This document shows, one piece after another, positions 53,013-64,000 of a stretch of 64,000 bases of DNA. The notes beneath the pieces are model-generated. The model worked only from the letters and a program-made list of their open reading frames with translations. It had not been told where the DNA came from and did not search any database. Numbering within the stretch: position 1 is the stretch's first letter; each line of letters starts with the position of its first letter. Made by a program: the position numbers and the translations under genes. The DNA is from Paramarasmius palmivorus (lineage: Eukaryota; Basidiomycota; Agaricomycetes; Agaricales; Marasmiaceae): NCBI GenBank assembly GCA_037176845.1, contig JAYKXP010000114.1, forward strand, positions 1-64,000, read 5' to 3'.

Positions 53013-53782
53013 TTCTTATTCTTGTCATGTTCCTTGGCCGAGGCATCAAATAAATAGCTCTTTGGACCTGCGTTGGAATGGTAGCCCGAGAATGAGTTGC
53101 GCAATCAGTCAAGCGGTGAATGGTTCGGGATAAGGGATCCTGCCAAGACTAGTATCGCTCACCGTTCGACAGAGTAGCTGTGTCAACAAACCCGAAATCG
53201 AGCGCGAGATGACATCTGGCAATTTGCAATGAGAAGAGCACAAGATATGGGAACTCGTCGTCGCGGTCATGGCCAGGATGAAAGTGATACACGTGGTTAC
53301 GCGTACCAAGCTCGAATCCGAGTAATCTCCGGTCGACTATCCTGGTTGCTGCAGCTGGTAGAATGACGGATTCGAAAGCGTGTATATTAATCGAAGGTCC
53401 GTGCAGTACAAAGTACATAGTATGGGATAAATATTACATTCATTCATTCTTTGAACCATAGAAAGAGATCTGTGATACAAGGTGAGCAAATTGGCTGGCC
53501 TGGTTGGAGAGACGAGCAGGACGGAGAGAATAACAAAACGAAACGAATGGCAGGCAGTTGGAGCAGCTAAGCGTTCGTGTATGTACTCAGAAGAAAGAGA
53601 GAGGGTAAATAGCGATGATTGTAAGAAAGAAAGAGACAACTCTAGGCGTAATATAGGTATCGCATATTAGCTTGAGGGAGAAAGCAGATACCAAGAATGG
53701 AAGATACGAGAACGACAACCAAAATTTCTTCTGACATACAATGCAACAATCGCCACTTTGGTACTTCTTCGCGACAGATCAC
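53013..53782. other. Intergenic region upstream of the GMC gene
   Basis: 770 bp, includes the GMC promoter and the HOG1 3' end. No gene supported. Confidence 0.45.
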
Positions 53783-55709
<1,927 letters not shown>

Positions 55710-56066
55710 GAGGGTAGAAGACAAGTTGATGAATCAAATGAAAAGGGTTGACTGAAAAGGTACGGATTCGAGTCTACCTGTATTTGGATCGAGGGCACTG
55801 ATGCAACTACTAGCGTGCCTTGGGGCGCCACCCTCCTTGTTCTGTCACTTCCACCGTCCTCGATGTTCTCGATATCATCCGCTCATCTGCTCCTCTTTAT
55901 CCCTCGATTTCTTATTTTTTTTTCTCTTTCCTCAGATTCGGCCGCTCCAAACATAAGACATGACCTGTCTATATTGGGAATTCTAACCGGGCTTATGACG
56001 TAGATTATTGCGCTTCAATCACGCCGCGAGGCTGACAAACTCGGCATAAGGTTTCTCTTTGCGATC
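55710..56066. promoter_or_regulatory. Shared divergent promoter region of HOG1 and MCR1
   Basis: 357 bp between two start codons facing away from each other, with T/C-rich runs near 55890-55935. No clear TATA box. Confidence 0.5.
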
Positions 56067-57310
56067 ATGTCCTTACTTGCTGCTTCGACTCGTTCTGTAA
56101 GTATCCTGACATGGTTTTTATGTTTTCTAACTTTTGGTTCAGCTTAGGACCCAGTTTTTACAAACTGCGCGTCGTCGTTATACTACGGCTCCGGAAGCTG
56201 CGAAGAAAACATCCAATTTGCCCTTCTACCTCATTGGTGCTGGAACAGTCGGAGTAGGAGCGTACTTGTGGCTGGATTCAAATTCCAAGCCAAAGCAAGA
56301 AAAGAGTCCTCTTGACCCGGAAAACTTCAAAGATTTCAAGCTGAAAAAGGTTAAGCCTTACAACCACAACACTTCCGAGTACGTGCTTCTTCGTTTTAGC
56401 CATGACACCGGCTAAAGGAGACTACTCCCAGGTTCATATTTGAGCTCCCCAATAACGAGGCTTCGTTGCTTCCCGTCGCTTCCTGTCTCATAGTCAAGTC
56501 TTCTGACCCAGAAGCGCTTAAAGACGAGAAGGGCAAGCCCATCATCCGTCCTTACACCCCAATTTCACCTCCCGACCTTCCCGGTGAACTCACACTCCTT
56601 GTCAAGAAATACGACCAAGGAAATGCATCCAAGTACATTCACTCGCTCAAGGAAGGCGACACCCTCGCTATCAAGGGCCCCATCCCGAAATGGCCATGGA
56701 AGAGTACGTCAACCCGTCGGCAAAACGGTCACACTAGTACTAATCAACAACTTCTTACAAACCAGTGAACGAATTCGACGAAGTCGCTTTGATCGGAGGT
56801 GGTAGTGGCATTACCCCACTATACCAAATCGTCACCCACGCGTTGGCTGACAAGACCAACCGAACGAAATTTACGCTCTTGTTTTCCAACGTGACCGAAG
56901 CTGACATTCTCCTCCGTGGAGAGCTCGACGCGCTCAAGAAGAAATACCCCAATAACTTTGATGTCGTGTATGTCCTCGACAAGCCTCCGCAAGGATGGAC
57001 CGGACCAACCGGATACATTGGGAAAGAGCTGGTTCAAAAGTTTGTCGCTTCTCCCGATCTGAAGGAGAAGGTCAAGGTCTTCGTTTGTGGTGAGTGTTTT
57101 CGTACGTGTAGCCAGGGTGAAAACTGACTTTTCGTGTGAAGGACCTCCTCCTCAAGTAGCATCTGTTGCCGGAAAGAAGGCGGGCATGAAGCAGGGTGAA
57201 CTAGGGGGTGTCCTCAAGGAACTCGGCTACACTGAGGACCAAGTAAGTTCATCTACGTTGTCGGCCTCCTTTCCTCTCTGACGCACCGGACCTAGGTTTA
57301 TAAATTTTAG
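56067..57310 (+). CDS. MCR1: NADH-cytochrome b5 reductase, mitochondrial type
   Basis: Exons 56067-56096, 56143-56378, 56432-56703, 56766-57089, 57142-57242 and 57296-57310; 325 residues. A basic, Arg-rich presequence (FLQTARRRYTT) and one transmembrane helix (LPFYLIGAGTVGVGAYLW) precede the reductase, fitting outer membrane/intermembrane space MCR1. The FAD-binding motif is RPYTPISPP, and the NADH-binding domain contains LIGGGSGITPLYQIV and VFVCGPPP. It passes electrons from NADH to cytochrome b5 for sterol and fatty acid metabolism and redox defence. The last exon codes only VYKF. Confidence 0.94.
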
Positions 57311-57842
57311 ACGAAGAATAGAACTCAATTCGTGTATTTATTTATCCAGTCAAGATATTGCTTTAAAGCCATGCGTATGACAACCCCAGCTGACTTTCTG
57401 TCTCTCGCTGAGGTGACAATCGACCACTTGGGATGCGTTGGAACGATCAGTTCCTTTCGGGCGAAACCATCGATGTCCGTCCGCCTTTCGCACCAAGATC
57501 CGGTGGCCTTTCCTTGGCTTAAAACCTTAATGCCTACCCTTGTCAAGGCCCCGTTTCCTCTAACTTTACGAGTGCTCGTTCCTAGTGACGATGTGTACTG
57601 AGTGAGAAGTACCGTCACCGTGGCGTCACTATACCGTATAGGGCATCTAGATCAACGATCTGTCATACGTATCTACTGGTAGCATGAGATGTGTCCAAGT
57701 TGAAGTGTACATACGCTTTGTATACAATGTGGGCTTTTACATGTAAGCAGATGTAAGCATCGATGGAAGGGTGAGTAATCGAAAATTTTACGTGGGATTC
57801 GCAATTCTCGCGTCTTGTCCTTGTCATCCTGTTTACCGTACA
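57311..57842. other. Intergenic, no gene recognised
   Basis: About 530 bp between MCR1 and the cystathionine gamma-lyase promoter; no supported coding sequence. Confidence 0.4.
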
Positions 57843-57850
57843 TATAAAAA
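57843..57850 (+). promoter_or_regulatory. TATA box of the cystathionine gamma-lyase gene
   Basis: TATAAAAA 83-90 bp upstream of the ATG at 57933; it supports that ATG over upstream in-frame codons. Confidence 0.5.
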
Positions 57851-57932
57851 TGCCTGGTGCTCATCTCGGACCTTCACGCCTTTATCCCCCTGTATTCTTT
57901 CTCTCTTCATCCATCTTGTCAAGAATAGCGAG

Positions 57933-59437
57933 ATGACCTGCGCACAAGATTTACCTTCTGCTCGCTACCACGCTTCCAGCGGAGGAAACGCATCAACCAG
58001 TCATACCAATGGAACTACAACAGAACAGGGGAATGGCACTCATAAACCTTCACACGTATTGGATGGATTTGGTACAAGAGCCATTCATGTTGGATCCGAG
58101 CCAAGTGCAGAGACAGGAGCTGTAATTCCTGCTATCAGTCTGTCTACAACATACAAACAGGACGGAGTCGGTAACCATAAGGTAAGCAGCTTTCATTTAT
58201 CACACTTCTCGAGGTGTTTTTTTGACAAGTTAACGAACAGGGATTCGAATACTCCCGTTCTGGCAACCCAAATCGAAATGCCCTCGAGAAGACCCTGGCT
58301 GCTATCGAAACTGGTGGTTCAGACGCCATTGCATTCTCTTCCGGTTCTTCGACAACAGCGACCGTCATTCAATCGCTCGGACCATCCGCTCATGTCATCT
58401 CTGTAAATGACGTGTATGGTGGTACTTTCCGCTACATCACCAGAGTAGCATCCGAAACTCAAGGTGTAGAAGCTACCTTCCTCGATTTAGAAAACATCAC
58501 ACCGGGAAGTGAAGGCGAAGCAAACCTTCTTGCCGCATTGCGGCCTAACACGAAACTCATCTGGGTCGAAACCCCCACGAATCCTACTCTTCGACTCATT
58601 GACATCGCCCGCTTATCACAAATACTAGATGAGAGATTCTCGTCTTCGCCATCGTCTAGACCTCTTCTCCTCGTCGACAACACTTTTGCATCTCCATTCT
58701 ATTCATCGCCTCTACTCCTCGGCGCCGATATCGTTCTCCACTCTCTTACCAAATACGTCAACGGTCACTCCGACGTAGTAATGGGCGCTCTCATTCTTCC
58801 ATCCCGACACACAGCCCTTATCGCCCGTCTCCGATTCCTCCAAAACGCGTCAGGAGCCGTTCCCTCACCCTATGACTGCTGGCTAGCCCAACGGGGCGCC
58901 AAAACCTTACATCTCCGGATGAAACAACACGGCTTAAACGCGCTTCGTGTTGTGAAGTTCCTCGAGAAGGCAGACGGTGTCGAAGAAGTCATCTATCCCG
59001 GATTTGTACCGACAACTGGTACCGAGGAGAGCAAGATAAAGTATCAGAAGCGTACTGCGGTTGCATGGAGGAATCTTAGTCCTCATGCACGCAAGTGGAT
59101 TGAGGATAACAATCTTCTCCAGGACGGATCATTCCCATTCTCGGGTATGGTCTCGTTCAAGCTCCGTGCACCGTCACCGAATGCGAGCTATGACGAGCAC
59201 GCTGCGCACACATCCAGGTTCTTGGAGAACCTCAGACTCTTCGCGTTGGCTGAGAGCTTGGGTGGCGTGGAAAGTTTGGCGGAAGTGCCAGCACGGATGA
59301 CCCATGCTAGTATTCCACCGAAAGAGCGTGAGCAGCTTGGTATCAGCGAAGGTCTTGTGCGTTTGAGTGTTGGTGTCGAGGAGGTAGATGATTTGGTAGA
59401 CGACTTGAAGAGAGGCTTAGAAGTTGTCTTCAATTAA
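57933..59437 (+). CDS. CYS3: Cystathionine gamma-lyase
   Basis: Exons 57933-58181 and 58241-59437; 481 residues. After a Ser/Thr/Asn-rich leader comes GFGTRAIHVGSEPSAETGAV, then GFEYSRSGNPNRNALEKTLA, SSGSSTTATV, VYGGTFRYI, WVETPTNPTLRLIDI and the pyridoxal-phosphate lysine segment LHSLTKYVNGHSDVVMG. These are the hallmarks of Cys/Met-metabolism PLP enzymes; YGG and the SLTKYxNGHSD block fit the gamma-lyase of transsulphuration, which makes cysteine from cystathionine. An extra ~40-residue segment around EDNNLLQDG lengthens it compared with yeast CYS3 (about 394 aa). Some doubt remains between gamma-lyase and closely related gamma-synthase. Confidence 0.9.
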
Positions 59438-59536
59438 TTGATTGCATTCCATGGACCACCGTACATATATCATAGGCTTCAAGTTACCCTAATTGTACAA
59501 TACGTTTCTCATTACAATGGGGAGTGTTCGTGTATT

Positions 59537-60001
59537 CTATAGCCCGCAAAAAGCTGAACTTGCAACATTCGGGAACCTGTCTCGACGCGCGTATTGCCTG
59601 TTCCCTCCCACGAAGTCGCGAAATTCGGCTTGTAGACCATCCATATCCTTGACTTTGACAAGACCGTGTACTCTCAACCTCTCGACCAGTGTGATGGCCC
59701 AAGGAAAGCACTCTCCGAACTCGTCGTTGCTTGGTACGGGTGTTTGTTCGGCGTGCGCAATGAGACTTTCCACAGATACTGCGCCAGGTTCAGCAATCTT
59801 TAGAAGACTTGTCAGGAACATGTCACCAGCGATCTTCTGCTCCCTGATTTGAAGTTCCCAGTTGGGAGAAGCGGCACGGTCGATACGAATATGGACCAGC
59901 GTGCCGGAAGTTGCGGTAGTGGGAACAAGGACACCAACATGAGGTTCACGAGCTTGAGCGAAGCCAGCGATATAACATCCACCAATACTGAAATCCGCCA
60001 T
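59537..60001 (-). CDS. Conserved fungal 154-aa protein of unknown function
   Basis: Starts MADFSIGGCYIAGFAQAREP, followed by HVGVLVPTTATSGTLVHIRI, QKIAGDMFLTSLLKI, NDEFGECFPWAITLVERLRV and a C-terminus with FRDFVGGNRQYARRDRFPNV. This is a compact conserved domain seen in many Agaricomycetes; the GTLVHIRIDR and ARRDRFPNV blocks are characteristic. No signal or membrane segment. The Met at 60001 is preferred over an in-frame Met 42 bases upstream because family members begin just before the YIAGFA block. Function unknown. Confidence 0.75.
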   Translation of the reverse strand: MADFSIGGCYIAGFAQAREPHVGVLVPTTATSGTLVHIRIDRAASPNWELQIREQKIAGDMFLTSLLKIAEPGAVSVESLIAHAEQTPVPSNDEFGECFPWAITLVERLRVHGLVKVKDMDGLQAEFRDFVGGNRQYARRDRFPNVASSAFCGL

Positions 60002-60469
60002 CTGAACTAGAAAGGGTGTGTCAGTGCCATAAGCTTTTTGCAAAACTGCATTTTCACCTAGCTGGCAGTGGTCAAGAGGTTTGTTAACGTAAGAACAATG
60101 ACCCCTGGCTGTTGTCAGCCTGATATGTGCTCACACCGCGCACTGCGCAGGGTTCATACAAGTTCAACATGCTACCGCTTCAAAGTTCATAGTATGTTAC
60201 ATAAGGTACTAGTACAATAATCTTTGAATTTTTTGAGAATCAGTACGTGTCTTTGCATCAGCAATAATTGGCAACAACCTCCCCACAGTCCATAATGTTA
60301 TGTACTATAACAATGTGCAGATAACCATATGTCTCAACTCGACGGTTTGTATTTCGCCGCCTGTCGGCCTTGCCTTGATAGACAATGATAGACAGTTAGT
60401 TGGATGAATACACAGCTATGAATACTATTTCGAGTAGAATTTCATGAGTGACATTGCCCCGGAAGCGTC
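60002..60469. other. Intergenic, no gene recognised
   Basis: About 470 bp upstream of the 59537-60001 gene and downstream of the DUF6533 gene. Confidence 0.4.
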
Positions 60470-61992
60470 TCAGAAAGCGTCATCCGTAGAGCGAACGCGA
60501 AAGCTAGACATCTCCGTAACTTCGTACTCTCTCCCTGAGGTAGAATGTGCTGCTTTGCGTATGTTCAATATCATGTGTGACAACATGATGCTAATGATAA
60601 CAGTGGTAGGTCCATGTGCAATGTCATATAATCCGGGCTTCAGAAAAGAAACGAGTCAGCTGCATCAAGCGGAGCTGGACCTTACTTACACGACCAAAGC
60701 GGAAAATGAGGGCGTTTGAAACTACGACCGCAAGCATGCTGAGGAAATTGGATTTGTTTTAGTATCAACAAGCCTTCTGAGCAAGTGACTCGGGCTCACA
60801 TCAGGAAATAGAAGGTGGAGTCCCGAAACATGACCATGACTAGGTCTGCAGATCGAAAGCCGGTCGTTTTGTATTCGCGAGATGAACGATAGTGACCGAG
60901 TGTCCTAGAGCAAGACAGAATGAAAGCCACAACCTCAAACACAACGAACGGGATCCTAAACAAGAAAGTTGCAGTCACAGAGAAAAAGCATGAATTGTCA
61001 CAAACCAGTACGCCCACAGAAATTCCAGCTTGCTTGTCAAAATACAGATCCCGATACCCGGAGAGGGCTCGTTGCTACCTGCCCCAAGCAAAGGCTGATC
61101 AGTATCACGGTATCAACAAATGCGAGAGTCATAGAAGGAACCTTGGGCACGATGAGATTGCTTGACGAGGACTACGAGTGAAACTGCTCCACAAACAGCC
61201 CATAGAACAGACAGAAACCAGGCAAGCTTCCGATTCCTTCCATAGATGGCCCAAAGTCGGATAACTAAGATAACCTCTGCTACGAGAAGCTCCGCAGTGC
61301 CTAAGCAGGATGGTAAGTAGCGGAATATAGTATGTATCAGCGCAGTGGGCTCGTACCGCTAATTACTTGGAAATATTTAACCCAGAATAGGCCTAAAAAA
61401 GCGTCACCAGCGCAGCGTGAGGATATACGGCGGAGGACATACAGCTAAGACAACACAGTATGACGCGGCGTGAGTGTTGCAAGGACTTGATTTCCTATGG
61501 ACAAGTAGACGACGTACAGCTGAAGGAATTGTCAAGGTATGGAACAAAAAGCTGCACTGGACCAGTACTCGCCTTCAGTGAAGGATTTGGAATGAAATAT
61601 ACTGGGCATCAATGTGCCTTGAGAAAATATCGTGCTGATAAAGTTTCATTGTGCCACTTACAAACTGTATCCACATGCCGACAGCCCATATTGAAATACC
61701 GGTTCTGATGCAATGGTTTCATTAGAGAATCAGAAAAAAAGCAGCAAATGGATAGTACTTACAAAAATATACAAGGCTTTAACATGATTCATCTCGGAGG
61801 CCTTGTACATCAGAAGTGTGATTAGTACGTTTGAGAAGCAATGTGTGTTACCCCACTTGCCCAGATAAAGTCGGCCTGAGGAGCGTAAACAAGTTTTTGT
61901 CAAGTGAACACTCAGGAGACAATAGTGATCTTCTCTGACCTCGTCTTTGAAGGTGAGCAGCCAGTCCCACAGGAAGAGCGCAGATGCAGAAA
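60470..61992 (-). CDS. DUF6533-type seven-helix membrane protein
   Basis: Fragmented, intron-rich gene on the minus strand. Recognisable blocks in order: VSASALFLWDWLLTFKDEV (61990 leftwards), RYFNMGCRHVDTV, AELLVAEVILVIRLWAIYGR, LAWFLSVLWAVCGAVSLVVL, GIGICILTSKLEFLWAYW, IPFVVFEVVAFILSCSRTLG, DSTFYFL joined to IMLAVVVSNALIFRFG, then GLYDIAHGPTTVIISIMLSH, MILNIRKAAH and a tail ending at 60470. The WDWLLTFKDEV opening and the VVSNALIF / GPTTVIISIMLSHMILNIR ending are DUF6533 hallmarks. Start codon and several internal joins were not resolved. Confidence 0.7.
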
Positions 61993-63378
61993 CTGGGAAG
62001 GTGAATCAATACTCCACGTCAGAGAAACAACGACGACCACCGCACCACTGCTGTAGATGGATGCTCGGAAAAACGTGAAGCCCAAAATAAGCTCTGGTGA
62101 AAGAGGTGGGGTCGTTTCGATGGGTGAGGGTACAAGGGCGATTGAGGAAAGAAAAGGATCGCTCTCTGCGTGAAGCCAAACACCGTCTGAACAATTCAGC
62201 GGTGCAAATGAGGGGTATCCGAACAAGTAGTGCGACTTCTTGCACATCACGGCGACATCGGGACATTGGTAAAGCCAGCGCTCCAGTAAACGGCTGTAAC
62301 AGTTGTTGTGATGGAAGATGGGAGGTTGATGATGTGAAAGAACGAGAGCGTGTGAAGAACGGGAGTTGGCCTTTCCTGAACATCGCATGAGCAAGCCTAC
62401 GATAAGCCAAAATCAATACCTTATTCACGGGTAATGGTAACGAAGAGACAGTGAGACACATACCTCGGGAGAAGTAGCTAACGATCTACGTCTAAGATGA
62501 ATTTGTCCTATGAGGTACACCATAATCTTGAGAATCCGTATACGCTGACAGTTGCTCCAAGAAACCGAGAGCACAGAATAGTATTAGATGCTCCTATCCT
62601 GATGATGATGTGGATCCTTTGGTGAGGGTCGATGAACACTTGTGATTGATATATCCGTAACTGATGAAAGTTATTTTGGATTTTGGAGTGAAGAAAACTT
62701 GTGTCACCAAAGGCTCCGAAAGGTCCGATTTTTCCGACACACCTAGAGGTTCAAAAAGTTGAAGTCATCGGCTCTTCGGGAGGCTGATACAAGAATCGTT
62801 TGTTTGAGACCAACAACTTAAAAGGTATGCTCGTGTGATGTAGAGCCCGAGTAGACAAGGCGGGAATCTATTGTGAATCCACCTCTTCAAATATGTGTGG
62901 ATGTATATTGGGAAGCCATCATGCACAAGCTGTCATTTGGGATGATAAAGAGGTGTTAGTATATCTACACTATTCACAAACAGTTACGAATACCACGCAC
63001 CCCCAGATTGAACTTTGCGTTCTCGTCTTGATCAGATGAACATTCTTTCTCCGAAGGCGTAGGCGATCTACTTGCAATACTGGAGCATTGAAGCGCGACA
63101 AGGTCACTTGGAGGAATCATGGGTTTCAAAGGTGTGCAAAAGATTGCGAGCGACTCGGAAGTTCAAGATTTTTGTGATTACATAATAACCACAAACGACA
63201 AGCGCTAGCAGTCACGGTAGGGACATGCACTACTATTCATTAAGAAAGAAATATACTACACAAGTAGAGGTACCCCGAGCATTCCAGACGAACTGGGTGC
63301 AGCAAAGCAGCTAGAAAGAACCAAAAAATTCGGGTCCGACATGCGAGATGAGTACCTCGGTCGACTAGTCGCATCTCT
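61993..63378. other. Intergenic region, possibly containing the first exon of the DUF6533 gene
   Basis: About 1.4 kb. Minus-strand open frames at 61912-62461 overlap the start of the DUF6533 gene but have no recognisable content. Nothing else supported. Confidence 0.4.
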
Positions 63379-64000
63379 TCAGTTTTGCATACTCTTCTGG
63401 ATCGCTTTCCTGACAGGGTTCTGTTCAGGTGGTAATGATCCCGTCTTCTCGAGTCTATCAAACAAGACAAACAATTTCTCCATTTCCCTCTCCTTTTCCT
63501 CTTCGCTCATGTCATCCGCAGGATTACTCTTCCTATCGGGTACATAAGTCCCAGTAATCGGATTGATCTGCCTCGTTTCTGGATTGGCGAACGACATTTC
63601 CTCGTTATCCATAGATTCCCCCTCGCCATCCGGTTCCTTTCCTTTACCCTTCTCATCAGCGCTTCCGCCAGTATCCGGCGCACTCATGACACCTTTCTCG
63701 AACAAAAATCCAGCAACGTGTCCATACCCGACTTTGTTGCACAATAGGCCTGCATCTTGTCCACACATCGCATACAGCATCTCTCCAACGGCGTCCTTCA
63801 ATCGTCTGTGGTAGACCGACCCCATAAGCCTCAGGCACCTCCCAAGGAAGGTTGGACGCTCGTCTAATGGACGTTCGGAATCTCGGTCAAGATCCGGTGG
63901 TACCATCCAGTCGAGTATACGCTGACGAGTGGAGGCGTCTCCAAGGCATAAGCGGGTCATGAGGATGACGAGCGGTGAGAGAATGTCATCCAGATCATCG
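63379..64000 (-). CDS. RIC8: RIC8/synembryn, C-terminal part (runs off the window)
   Basis: Open to the window edge (DDLDDILSPLVILMTRLCL) and ending at 63379. Armadillo-like helices include DAVGEMLYAMCGQDAGLLCN, KVGYGHVAGFLFEKGVMSAP, followed by a Gly/Glu-rich linker and the conserved end MSEEEKEREMEKLFVLFDRL, TGSLPPEQNPVRKAIQ. This matches the C-terminus of RIC8, a chaperone and guanine-nucleotide exchange factor for heterotrimeric G-protein alpha subunits. The N-terminal part lies outside the window. Confidence 0.85.
   Translation of the reverse strand, partial: DDLDDILSPLVILMTRLCLGDASTRQRILDWMVPPDLDRDSERPLDERPTFLGRCLRLMGSVYHRRLKDAVGEMLYAMCGQDAGLLCNKVGYGHVAGFLFEKGVMSAPDTGGSADEKGKGKEPDGEGESMDNEEMSFANPETRQINPITGTYVPDRKSNPADDMSEEEKEREMEKLFVLFDRLEKTGSLPPEQNPVRKAIQKSMQN

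Noticed and set aside
61460..61708. Plus-strand 82-codon frame as a gene
   Set aside because: It is antisense to the DUF6533 gene blocks around RYFNMGCRHVDTV.

Overview
The window is nuclear DNA of a mushroom-forming basidiomycete (Agaricomycetes). The evidence is dense ~50-nt introns (mostly GT-AG, some GC-AG), Agaricomycete-type DUF6533/DUF6534 seven-helix proteins, tandem single-pass membrane proteins, a HET-domain gene, a chromodomain Ty3 retrotransposon and a KDZ-class DNA transposon. All exon joins given here were derived by eye from splice motifs and reading frame.

Layout. 1-5.2 kb: three tandem copies of a membrane protein family (first truncated, third frame-disrupted) flanking DPH4. 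5.4-21.2 kb: a DUF6534 protein, an unknown protein, exocyst subunit EXO84, a frame-damaged F-box gene, a glycine-rich conserved protein, a methyltransferase and a pair of small secreted paralogs, one broken. 21.2-46.5 kb: a three-level nest. A HET-domain gene (5' part 21200-21618, 3' part 44837-46468) is split by a 23-kb interval bounded by Ty3 LTRs (21619-22106 and 44318-44779) with a 5-bp target duplication GGTTT. The gag gene of that Ty3 element is in turn split by a 15.9-kb KDZ element (27539-43434) with a 7-bp duplication TGGGGAA; removing it restores gag in frame. 46.5-50.1 kb: a membrane protein gene interrupted by a 670-bp inverted-repeat element with a 9-bp duplication, then an F-box protein. 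50.4-64 kb: mostly conserved genes: GMC oxidoreductase, HOG1 MAP kinase, MCR1, cystathionine gamma-lyase, a conserved 154-aa protein, a DUF6533 protein and the C-terminus of RIC8.

The most unusual object is the KDZ element. It carries a transposase with an intact-looking frame and five or six further genes, all on the same strand, and is sprinkled with the oriented decamer CATTCCAATG (40 exact copies by hand count, none seen outside): 15 in each terminal ~900 bp and 10 inside. Copies inside exons are all read in the same codon phase (His-Ser-Asn). At the right end the sites form inverted pairs with a near-constant 27-bp period. This looks like a multi-site recognition system for a large cargo-carrying eukaryotic transposon.

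Several otherwise well-preserved genes show 1-10 nt frame breaks, which may be real decay or assembly indels.
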